This document shows, piece by piece, positions 15,162 through 22,214 of a DNA stretch of 33,293 nucleotides. Source of the DNA: Myxococcota bacterium (GTDB lineage: Bacteria; Myxococcota_A; UBA9160; SZUA-336). A program made the position numbers and the translations under genes. The stretch spans positions 1-33,293 of the forward strand of contig DATKAO010000049.1 in NCBI GenBank assembly GCA_035498015.1, given 5' to 3'. The first letter of the stretch is position 1; each line of letters starts with the position of its first letter. Under the pieces are notes generated by a model. It did no database searches. It worked only from the letters and a program-made list of their open reading frames with translations, and had not been told where the DNA came from.

Positions 15162-16363
15162 GCCGCCCTCCCTGCAGACTCACGGCGCTGGGCCAGGTCA
15201 GCGCGCTCGGCGGCGCGCTGGAAGAGGTCTCGGCACGGCTCGCGGCGGGTGACGCGACGCGGCTCACGCTGAACGAGTCACTCGTGCCGGAGCGGTCGCT
15301 CTGGCTGGGCGCGGTGAACGAGACCTTGCCCGAGATCCCGCCGAACCTGGAACGCTTCGCCTGCCGCAACAATCGGCTCGCGCTCGCGGCCCTGGAAGCC
15401 ATCCGCGGCGAAGTGAGCGCGGCCATCGCGCGCTTCGGCCAGGGGCGGGTCGGGGTCGTCGTGGGCACCAGCACCTCGGGCGTGGGCGACGCCGAGGCCG
15501 CGATCGCGCACCGCGAGCGCACGGGCGTGCTCGCGCACGAGTTCCACTACGACCAGCTCGAGTTCGGCGGGCTCGCGCGCTTCGTGGCCGAAGCCGCCGG
15601 CGCGCGCGGCCCCGCCTACACGCTGTCGACCGCCTGCTCGTCGGGCGCGCGCGCGCTCGCCTCGGCGCGCTCGCTGCTCCGCCTGGGTCTGTGCGACGCC
15701 GTGATCTCGGGCGCGGCCGACTCGCTGTGCGGGCTCACGACCAACGGCTTCGCGGCGCTCGGCGCGCTCTCGGCGGGAGTCACCAACCCCTTCAGCCGCA
15801 ACCGCGACGGGCTCACCCTGGGCGAGGCGGGCGTGCTCTTCCTGGTGACGCGCGAGCCGGGCGGCATCCAGCTGCTGGGCGTCGGTGACTCGAGCGAAGC
15901 GCACCACATGTCGGCGCCCGACCCCGAAGGCCGTGGCGCCGAGACCGCCATGCAGGGTGCGCTCGCCGACGCGGGACTCACTCCCGCCGACATCGCCTAT
16001 CTCAACCTGCACGGCACGGGCACGCCGCAGAACGACGCCATGGAGTCGGCGGCGGTGGCGCGCGTGCTCGGCAGCGAGCTGCCGTGCAGCTCGACCAAGC
16101 CGCTGGTCGGTCACACGCTGGGCGCGGCGGGAGCCATCGAGGCGGCGTTCTGCTGGCTCGTGCTGGCCGAAATGCGCGCCGGCGAGGCCGCGCTGCCGCC
16201 ACACGTGTGGGACGGCGCGCGCGACCCCGAGCTGGCGCCCATCCGACTCACCGAGAAAGGCGCGCGCGCCGTGTTCGGCCCGCGCAGCGCCGTGATGACG
16301 AGCTCGTTCGGCTTCGGCGGCAACAACTGCACGCTGATCCTGGGCCGGAGTGACTCGCCGTGA
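15158..16363 (+). CDS. apeO: Beta-ketoacyl-ACP synthase of the aryl polyene type
   Basis: A 401-residue type II ketosynthase catalysing chain extension by decarboxylative condensation. All active-site residues are present: Cys160 in Ser-Thr-Ala-Cys-Ser-Ser-Gly, His285 in Leu-His-Gly-Thr-Gly-Thr, Lys314 and His319 in Gly-His-Thr-Leu-Gly-Ala-Ala-Gly. The C-terminal Gly-Phe-Gly-Gly-Asn-Asn segment is also typical. It starts at an ATG overlapping the amidase stop and its own stop overlaps the chain-length factor GTG, so KS and CLF are coupled. This fits the ApeO:ApeC heterodimer described for aryl polyenes. Only one ketosynthase is in the window; the second one of known systems (ApeR) is missing or lies elsewhere. 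An alternative is a FabF-like housekeeping enzyme, unlikely beside a CLF. Confidence 0.88.
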   Translation: MSRPPCRLTALGQVSALGGALEEVSARLAAGDATRLTLNESLVPERSLWLGAVNETLPEIPPNLERFACRNNRLALAALEAIRGEVSAAIARFGQGRVGVVVGTSTSGVGDAEAAIAHRERTGVLAHEFHYDQLEFGGLARFVAEAAGARGPAYTLSTACSSGARALASARSLLRLGLCDAVISGAADSLCGLTTNGFAALGALSAGVTNPFSRNRDGLTLGEAGVLFLVTREPGGIQLLGVGDSSEAHHMSAPDPEGRGAETAMQGALADAGLTPADIAYLNLHGTGTPQNDAMESAAVARVLGSELPCSSTKPLVGHTLGAAGAIEAAFCWLVLAEMRAGEAALPPHVWDGARDPELAPIRLTEKGARAVFGPRSAVMTSSFGFGGNNCTLILGRSDSP

Positions 16364-17094
16364 AGGCCTCCCTCTTGCGCTGGTCCGCCTGGGCGCCGGG
16401 CCTCGACTCGGCCGCGGCCTGGGAGGCCTGGGCCAAGTCACCCGCGCCGCTGCCCGCGACGGGCGCACCCGACGCCAAGTTCCTGCCCGCCATGCTGCGC
16501 CGCCGCTGCACGCCGCTCACCCGGACCATGCTCACGGCCGCGTTCGGCGCCGCCGAGCCCGACGAGCTGGCGCGCCTGCGCACGGTGTTCTCGTCGCGCC
16601 ACGGCAGCATCAACGAGTCGATCGGCCTGCTCGAGAACGTGGTGCGGCGCGAGAAGCTCTCGCCCGCGACCTTCAGTCACACCGTGCACAACGCCCAGGC
16701 CGGTCTGTTCTCCATCGCCGCCGGCAACCGCGCCGCGTCGAGCTCGCTCTCGGCCCAGGAGGACAGCTGGACCGCAGCCTGGCTCGAGGCGCTGTGCTTC
16801 CTGGAGCGCGACCCGTCGGAGCCGGTACTGGTGGTGATCGGCGACGTGCCGCTCGCCGACACCTTCGCGCCGCTCGTCGCCGAGGCCGCGACGCCCTACG
16901 CGCTCGCGGTGCAGATCGCGGCGCCGGGCAGCGGGCCCGGCCTCGATCTCGAGCTCGCGTCCCAGGGTCGCACCGGCACCCTGCTCCCCCCGCCGTGGCC
17001 GCCCGCGCTCGAGTTCCTGCGCTGGTGGCTCTCGGGCGACGAGTCACTAGAGCAGCCGAACCGCGCCAACCGGGCGCGCTGGACGCGCGTCTAG
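16360..17094 (+). CDS. apeC: Chain-length factor, short ketosynthase-like protein
   Basis: A 244-residue protein of the 'beta-ketoacyl synthase chain length factor' family (Ketoacyl-synt_2), the non-catalytic partner of the aryl polyene ketosynthase. It keeps the segment Phe-Ser-His-Thr-Val-His-Asn-Ala-Gln-Ala-Gly at 105-115 but has no active-site cysteine there, and it is much shorter than a full ketosynthase. The GTG start overlaps the KS stop, giving coupled 1:1 synthesis. It would set the polyene length with the KS. The stop TAG is shared, within one CTAG, with the stop of the convergent ApeG-type gene. Confidence 0.85.
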   Translation: MKASLLRWSAWAPGLDSAAAWEAWAKSPAPLPATGAPDAKFLPAMLRRRCTPLTRTMLTAAFGAAEPDELARLRTVFSSRHGSINESIGLLENVVRREKLSPATFSHTVHNAQAGLFSIAAGNRAASSSLSAQEDSWTAAWLEALCFLERDPSEPVLVVIGDVPLADTFAPLVAEAATPYALAVQIAAPGSGPGLDLELASQGRTGTLLPPPWPPALEFLRWWLSGDESLEQPNRANRARWTRV

Positions 17095-17801
17095 TGGCGG
17101 CGCTCCGGCATGCCCAGCGAGCGGCGCATCTCTAGCTTGTAGGCGCTGGCCCGGCGGCCCATCTCGGTGCGCTCGGCGGGGAAGACACGCTCGAAGAGTG
17201 AGTCGATCGGGCCGCCGTCGTAGATGCGGAAGTGCGCCTTGCGCACCACGAACTCCACGGCGGTGATCGCCGCGAACGCGGCCCACGTGACCCAGCCCGT
17301 CCAGGCGTGCCACCAGCCGAGCGGCGCGAACAGCGCGAGCGCCGCGATCGCGAGCGCGTTCGCGGCGAACAGGCCCGCCCACAAGAGAGTCACCTGCCGG
17401 CAGTAGGGCCGGATGAAGTCGGGCGCGTAGGGCTGCATCTGGCGCACGAAGCGCTCGATCGCCGAGCCGCCGCCCCGCAGGCTGGCGAGCGCGATGCGCG
17501 CCAGCGCGAGATACAGCCACGCGGGCAAGAGCAAGAGAAACGTGCGCTCGCCGGTGGCGAGTGCAGCGGCGGCCAGCGCGAACAGCCCCGCGGTGTCGAG
17601 CGTGCGGAATGACAGCTCGCTGGGCAGCGCGGAGCTCACCGGCCGCAGACACAAGAGCGATACGCCGATCATGGTCGCCGCCAGCGCGCGCACGCCGAAG
17701 CGGCCGATCACCCACTCGGCGAACAGCGGGAAGCCGATCGCGATCGCGGCGAAGGCGAGCCCCGCGAGGAGCGCCGCGCGGGCCAGGCGATAGTCAGTCA
17801 A
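17091..17801 (-). CDS. apeG: COG4648-type membrane protein of aryl polyene clusters
   Basis: A 236-residue integral membrane protein with about six hydrophobic segments, the clearest near residues 7-32, 38-52, 68-110 and 140-195. The segment Phe-Ile-Arg-Pro-Tyr-Cys-Arg-Gln-Val-Thr-Leu-Leu-Trp-Ala matches the conserved signature of COG4648 membrane proteins found in aryl polyene clusters (ApeG). Its exact role is unknown; it may help in inner-membrane attachment or transfer of the product. The start is a TTG at 17801, eight bases inside the halogenase-like gene, with no good ribosome binding site, so coupling is likely. It is the last gene of the long minus-strand pigment operon. Confidence 0.8.
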   Translation of the reverse strand: MTDYRLARAALLAGLAFAAIAIGFPLFAEWVIGRFGVRALAATMIGVSLLCLRPVSSALPSELSFRTLDTAGLFALAAAALATGERTFLLLLPAWLYLALARIALASLRGGGSAIERFVRQMQPYAPDFIRPYCRQVTLLWAGLFAANALAIAALALFAPLGWWHAWTGWVTWAAFAAITAVEFVVRKAHFRIYDGGPIDSLFERVFPAERTEMGRRASAYKLEMRRSLGMPERRH

Positions 17802-19374
17802 GGGACTCGGCAGAGAGCAGCGCCGACAGCGGCAGCTGCTCTTCGGGCGCGTGGCGCGCGTCGGGGCCCAGGAGCGCGAGCGCGCGCCGGCGCACGTCGT
17901 TGAAGATCGCCTCGGTCTTCTCCAGCACCTCGCGGCGCGTGCGCGGCGTGCCCACGCGCTGCAGGAAGTCGAGGTGGTCGAGGCCGGGCGTGAACTCGCC
18001 GCGGTTCTTGCGGTAGAACTCGCCGCGCCGCTTGAGTGACTCGGCGACCTTGCCGAACAAGCCGTTGAAGTTGCCCAGCGCGCGCAGGATCAGCGGCGCC
18101 ATGCGCAGCTGGCGGCGCAGCCAGCGCGGGTCGAGGTGCTCGTCGCGCACGTACGGAGTCACCCACAGGTTGTAGTAGCAGCCGATGTCGAAGTCCCACT
18201 TCAGCTTGCCCAGCTCGAAGCTGCCGAAGGTCTCGTACAGGTTGCGGTACAGCGAGAGCGTGGCCTCGTGCCGGAAGGCCATGAAGCGGTCGTACAGGTC
18301 GGTGCGCTCGGCGAGCTCGGCCGGATCCTCGCCCTCGAAGTCGCGCCGGATCAGCTCCGACAGGAAGTCGTTCTCGTGCGCGATGAAGTCGGTGCCCGGG
18401 CTGTACAGCGGGTCGGCCGAGGTCGCCGCCTCGCCGGTGAGTCCCCAGCGGTCGCGCGAGAAGTAGCGCTCGGTCGAGTACGCGATCTGCGTGTAGCTGC
18501 CCTGGTCGAGCGCCTTGGCATCGCGCAGCAGGTCGGCCACCGCGGCGTGGCCGTCGAGGAAGCGGCGGAAGCCTTCCGGCGTGCGCAGCGCGCGCTCTTC
18601 GAAGCCGGTCTTGCCGGTGACTCCGACGCTCGTGACTCCGTCGTGCAGCGGGATGAACCAGATCCAGTAGCCCGGGTAGAAGAAGTGGATCGTCGACAGG
18701 AAGCGCGAGGAGTGCCGCACGCGCGCACGCCAGGCTTCCGGGCCCAGGTCGTCCACGTCGGCCACGCCCTCGAAGCGGCCCCACACCGAGCCCAGGCGGT
18801 GCGTGTCTTCGCGCAGCCGCAAGCCGACCGCGCGCGCCAGCACGTCGGCGCGGCCCGCCGCGTCGACCAGCCAGCGCGCGCTGACCCGGCGCGCGGAGCC
18901 TGCGCCGCTGACTTCCAGCACGTGCGGCGCGCCGCCGCTGCCGACCTCGAGCGGCCGCGCGCGCACGCCCAGCTCGACGTGCACGCCCGCGCGCTGGTTC
19001 GACGCGAGCAGGTCGCTCTCGAGCCGCATGCGGTCGATCTGGAACGAGGGGTGGAACGGCAGGTTCACCGGCCCGATCTCGCTCATCTCCCACAGCGGGA
19101 GCGAGCGCCGCTCGTCGTCGAAGAAGTAGCGCAGGCCGTTCTTCGGGAAGTGCCGGTCGTACAGGTAGCGCGACAAGCCGAGGCGCTTGACCAGGTAGTG
19201 ACTCCCGATCTCGACCACCGACTCACCGACCTTCCAGTGGGTCTCGCGCGACTTCTCGTACAGCGCGATGCGCAGCCCGGGCGCACTGCGCGTGAGCTGG
19301 CGCGCGAGCAGGTTGCCCGCGAGCCCGCCGCCGATGATCGCGACGTCGACGTCGGTCGCCTGCGCCGCCTTCAA
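17794..19374 (-). CDS. FAD-dependent halogenase-like oxidoreductase
   Basis: A 526-residue flavoprotein. The Rossmann motif Gly-Gly-Gly-Leu-Ala-Gly is at 15-20, and Lys-Val-Gly-Glu-Ser is at 48-52. The six residues Trp-Ile-Trp-Phe-Ile-Pro at 237-242 fit the WxWxIP signature of flavin-dependent halogenases. A Gly-Glu-Ala-Ala-Thr-Ser-Ala-Asp-Pro segment around 315 completes the FAD site. Xanthomonadins are brominated aryl polyenes and their cluster carries a halogenase-like gene, so this enzyme is the best candidate for halogenating the aryl head group. No flavin reductase is adjacent. The start is a TTG at 19374, overlapping the ketoreductase stop. Alternatives are a flavin monooxygenase or polyene reductase; the motif favours a halogenase but does not prove activity. 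Confidence 0.8.
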   Translation of the reverse strand: MKAAQATDVDVAIIGGGLAGNLLARQLTRSAPGLRIALYEKSRETHWKVGESVVEIGSHYLVKRLGLSRYLYDRHFPKNGLRYFFDDERRSLPLWEMSEIGPVNLPFHPSFQIDRMRLESDLLASNQRAGVHVELGVRARPLEVGSGGAPHVLEVSGAGSARRVSARWLVDAAGRADVLARAVGLRLREDTHRLGSVWGRFEGVADVDDLGPEAWRARVRHSSRFLSTIHFFYPGYWIWFIPLHDGVTSVGVTGKTGFEERALRTPEGFRRFLDGHAAVADLLRDAKALDQGSYTQIAYSTERYFSRDRWGLTGEAATSADPLYSPGTDFIAHENDFLSELIRRDFEGEDPAELAERTDLYDRFMAFRHEATLSLYRNLYETFGSFELGKLKWDFDIGCYYNLWVTPYVRDEHLDPRWLRRQLRMAPLILRALGNFNGLFGKVAESLKRRGEFYRKNRGEFTPGLDHLDFLQRVGTPRTRREVLEKTEAIFNDVRRRALALLGPDARHAPEEQLPLSALLSAESLD

Positions 19375-20096
19375 ATCATGCCCCCGTTCACCGAGATCAC
19401 CTGGCCCGTGAGATAGCCTGCGCCTTCCGAGAACAGATACACCACGAGCGAGGCGATCTCATCGGGCCGGCCGAGCCGTTGCATCGGGATCATGCGCCGC
19501 AGCTCGTCGACCGGCGCGCCCGCCAGCATCTCGGTCTCGACCAGCCCCGGCGCGACGCAGTTCACCGTGATCGCGCGCTTGGCGAGCTCGAGCGCGAGCG
19601 CCTTGGTCGCCCCGTGCAGACCCGCCTTCGAGGCCGCGTAGTTCACCTGCCCGCGATTGCCCGCGAGCGCGGCCACCGAGGAGATGGCCACGATCCGCCC
19701 GCCGTCGTGCAGCCGCACGAGCGGCATGACCAGCGGGCGCAGCACGTTGAAGAAGCCGCCCAGGTTCGCGCCGATCACGCGGTCCCAGGCCTCGCCCGAG
19801 AGCGCCGGGAAGGCCGCGTCCTGGTGAATGCCCGCCGCGAGCACCACGCCCCAGTACGGGCCGTGCGCAGCGAGGTCGCGCTCGAGCGCCGCCGCCGCGC
19901 CGGCGCGATCGGCCACGTCGAACGGCACGAGCGCGGCCTCCCGCCCCAGCGCGCGCAGCTCTTTCTCGACGGCCTGCGCCGCCTCGGCGTTCTTCTGGAA
20001 GCCGAGCGCCACGTCGAAGCCGGCGCGCGCGAGGCCGAGCGCGCAGGCGCGGCCGATCCCGCGGCTCGCGCCGGTCACCAGCGCCCGGCGAGTCAC
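19371..20096 (-). CDS. apeQ: 3-ketoacyl-ACP reductase, FabG/ApeQ-type SDR
   Basis: A 241-residue classical short-chain dehydrogenase reducing the 3-keto group after each condensation with NADPH. The cofactor motif Thr-Gly-Ala-Ser-Arg-Gly-Ile-Gly is at 8-15, and the catalytic set Asn111, Ser140, Tyr153 and Lys157 (Tyr-Ala-Ala-Ser-Lys) is complete. The C-terminus ends Val-Asn-Gly-Gly-Met-Ile as in FabG proteins. The GTG start at 20096 overlaps the dehydratase stop. The order dehydratase (ApeP) then reductase (ApeQ) is the same as in Escherichia coli type aryl polyene clusters, which supports the assignment over a general SDR. Confidence 0.9.
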   Translation of the reverse strand: MTRRALVTGASRGIGRACALGLARAGFDVALGFQKNAEAAQAVEKELRALGREAALVPFDVADRAGAAAALERDLAAHGPYWGVVLAAGIHQDAAFPALSGEAWDRVIGANLGGFFNVLRPLVMPLVRLHDGGRIVAISSVAALAGNRGQVNYAASKAGLHGATKALALELAKRAITVNCVAPGLVETEMLAGAPVDELRRMIPMQRLGRPDEIASLVVYLFSEGAGYLTGQVISVNGGMI

Positions 20097-20530
20097 CCGC
20101 CGACTCCCGGCAGCGCGTCGGGCACGAACACCGACAGCGTCCCCTCGGCGAGCAGCTCACCACCGGCGCGCAGCTCGCACTCGAGCGAGGCCAGGCGCCC
20201 GATGCGCTGCAGGATGCGCGCGTGCACCAGCAGTGACTCGTCGGGCGCGAATTCGTCGACGTGCAGCACCAGGCGCTTGGCGCCGACCAGGAGTCCCGGC
20301 TTGGGCGTGTCGAGCCCGTCGAGCAGCATGCCGAGCGCGCACACGCACTGCGCCATGTATTCGAGCGCGACCCACGACGGCACGCTGCCGCTCGGATCGC
20401 GGAACAGCTCGGACCCGGAGCGATCGACCGCGCACACGGTCTCCGCGCGCGTGTGCGAGACCACGTGAGACAGGAGCCGCATGGGCCCGGTCTGCGGCAG
20501 CAGGCGGTCGAGCGGGGGCAAGGCGCTCAC
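20093..20530 (-). CDS. apeP: 3-hydroxyacyl-ACP dehydratase, COG4706/ApeP hotdog type
   Basis: A 145-residue hotdog-fold protein that removes water from the 3-hydroxyacyl-ACP intermediate, creating each double bond of the polyene. The conserved acidic residue is Glu57 in Ala-Leu-Glu-Tyr-Met-Ala-Gln, the hallmark helix of this family. The N-terminal Leu-Leu-Pro-Gln-Thr-Gly-Pro-Met corresponds to a segment that usually reads Leu-Pro-His; here it has Gln. The His-Phe-Pro-Gly of FabZ is absent, as expected for the ApeP branch. The GTG start at 20530 overlaps the acyltransferase stop, and the gene overlaps the reductase by four bases. A second dehydratase domain lies in the ligase fusion upstream. 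Confidence 0.85.
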   Translation of the reverse strand: MSALPPLDRLLPQTGPMRLLSHVVSHTRAETVCAVDRSGSELFRDPSGSVPSWVALEYMAQCVCALGMLLDGLDTPKPGLLVGAKRLVLHVDEFAPDESLLVHARILQRIGRLASLECELRAGGELLAEGTLSVFVPDALPGVGG

Positions 20531-21486
20531 GGCGCGAGCTCGAGCGCGCGCAGGCCGTCGCCGTAGAAATCGTAGAAGTTGAACCACTGCATCGGGTTCT
20601 CGAGCGCGTAGTGCTCGAGCCGGCGCACCCAGGCCTCGAGCAGCTCCTGCGCCGCCTTCTCGCGCATGTCGCGCGGCACGCGCCCGCCTTCGAACAGCGG
20701 CTCGGTCACCGCGAAGTAGCGCTGCCAGCCCGTGCACAGGCAGAGCGACAGGAACACGGGCGCACCGAGCACCACCGCCAGCAGGAACGGCGAGAGCGGA
20801 AAGGCCGCGGGCCGGCCGGCGAAGGGCAGCGCCACGGGCCGCTCGCGGCCGCCCGGGTGCACGCGGTCCGCCAGGATGCCCACGAACTCACCGCGCTCGA
20901 GACATGCCTTGACCTCGAACGCGCTCTGGACCGAGCCCGGGTCCACCGGAATCACGCGCACGCGGCTGCCGCCGCCGAGTGACTCGAAGAACTGGTTCAC
21001 GCGCTCCGCGTGCTCGGTGAACATCAGCACGTTCACGCGCAGTCCGTACTGACCCGCGATCAGCCGCAGCATGTCGAAGCTGCCCAGGTGCGCGCCCACC
21101 AGGATGGCGCCGCGGCCCTGGCTGGCCAGCTCGAGCAGGCGCTCGCCGCCGCGGTGATCGATGTGAAACGCGTCGCCGCCGCCGGCCCAGAGGATCATCC
21201 GGTCGGCCACCACGCCCGAGAAGCCGAACACGTGCCGCCAGGTCCGGAACAGGCCGGGCCGCCGGTGCAGCGCGGCGCGGCCCGCGGGGGTGGCGAACGC
21301 CGTGCGCAGCCACTCGCGCGACGAGCGCCGGCACACGGCGTCGAGCACCACGAAGTAGGCCGTGATCGGCACCAGCACCAGCATGAGCAGCGGCCGGCCG
21401 CCTTTGCGGTACGACCAGAGCCCGAAGCGCAGCCAGCCCCAATTGCCGCGTTCGCTCTTCTGCGCCCAGGCCGACGGCGCAGTCAC
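20527..21486 (-). CDS. LpxL/HtrB-type acyltransferase (acyltransferase half of ApeJ)
   Basis: A 319-residue lysophospholipid acyltransferase of the lipid A biosynthesis type. The HX4D catalytic motif is His133-Leu-Gly-Ser-Phe-Asp138. A hydrophobic stretch at about 31-50 anchors it to the inner membrane, and a second hydrophobic patch lies near 222-245. The enzyme probably acylates the pigment's lipid anchor. In the Escherichia coli type cluster this domain and a glycosyltransferase are one fused protein, ApeJ; here they are separate genes joined by a four-base overlap (GTG 21486 over the TGA). The gene also overlaps the ApeP start downstream. Confidence 0.87.
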   Translation of the reverse strand: MTAPSAWAQKSERGNWGWLRFGLWSYRKGGRPLLMLVLVPITAYFVVLDAVCRRSSREWLRTAFATPAGRAALHRRPGLFRTWRHVFGFSGVVADRMILWAGGGDAFHIDHRGGERLLELASQGRGAILVGAHLGSFDMLRLIAGQYGLRVNVLMFTEHAERVNQFFESLGGGSRVRVIPVDPGSVQSAFEVKACLERGEFVGILADRVHPGGRERPVALPFAGRPAAFPLSPFLLAVVLGAPVFLSLCLCTGWQRYFAVTEPLFEGGRVPRDMREKAAQELLEAWVRRLEHYALENPMQWFNFYDFYGDGLRALELAP

Positions 21487-22214
21487 GACTCACTCCAGCG
21501 GCGCATGAGCTGCGGCGCGCGCGCGAGCATGCCCAGCCACAGGCGCAGGTAGGTCGCGCCCATGACCGGGAAGTCGCGGCCCACGTCGAAGTGCGAGAGA
21601 CCGTTGGGCGGGTAGACCACGCGCACGGGCACGTTGCGCACCGGTGCGCCCGCGAACACGGCACGCGCCGCGAACTCGGGATCGAACTCCATGCGGTTCC
21701 CGACGCCTGCGCGCGCGACCTCGAGCGCGAGCGACAGCGGGAAGGCGCGCATGCCGCACAGCGGGTCGCGCACGTCGAACGAGAGCGTGGCGAGCCAGAT
21801 CGCGACCCGCGAGAGCTGGCGCGCCCAGATGCGCGAGCGCGGGGCGCTGGCGTCGAAGACCGGCTCGCCCAGCACCATGGCGTCGGGGTCCTTGCGCATG
21901 GCCTCGAGGAACGCGGGGATCTTCGCGACCTCGTGCTGGCCGTCGGCGTCGAGCGTGATCGCGTGCGTGAAGCCCAGGTCCGCCGCGAGCCGGAAGCCGC
22001 GCTTCAGCGCCGCGCCCTTGCCGCGGTTGGGGACCAATCGCTCCACGCGCACGAAGCGCAGCTCGCGCTCGATCGCGTCGAGCCGGCGCAGCGTGTCGGG
22101 GCCGCTGCCGTCGTCGATCACGAGACACGGCAGGTCGAACGGCGCGATCGACTCGAGCACGCCGCGCAGCGGCTCGCCGTGCTCGTAGCAGGGAATCAGC
22201 GCGCACGGCCTCAC
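21483..22214 (-). CDS. Family 2 glycosyltransferase (glycosyltransferase half of ApeJ)
   Basis: A 243-residue GT2 (GT-A fold) enzyme of the dolichol-phosphate mannosyltransferase kind. It has Ile-Pro-Cys-Tyr near the N-terminus, Ile-Asp-Asp-Gly-Ser-Gly at 33-38, Asn-Arg-Gly-Lys-Gly-Ala-Ala at 63-69 and the metal-binding Asp89-Ala-Asp91 in Leu-Asp-Ala-Asp-Gly-Gln-His. There are no membrane helices at the C-terminus. It likely adds a sugar to the aryl polyene or its lipid. The GTG start at 22214 overlaps the stop of the ligase/dehydratase gene. Separation from the acyltransferase half differs from the fused ApeJ. Confidence 0.87.
   Translation of the reverse strand: MRPCALIPCYEHGEPLRGVLESIAPFDLPCLVIDDGSGPDTLRRLDAIERELRFVRVERLVPNRGKGAALKRGFRLAADLGFTHAITLDADGQHEVAKIPAFLEAMRKDPDAMVLGEPVFDASAPRSRIWARQLSRVAIWLATLSFDVRDPLCGMRAFPLSLALEVARAGVGNRMEFDPEFAARAVFAGAPVRNVPVRVVYPPNGLSHFDVGRDFPVMGATYLRLWLGMLARAPQLMRRWSES

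Noticed and set aside
15158..16363. Housekeeping FabF of fatty-acid synthesis
   Set aside because: No fabD, fabG or acpP context; coupled to a chain-length factor and located in a pigment cluster.
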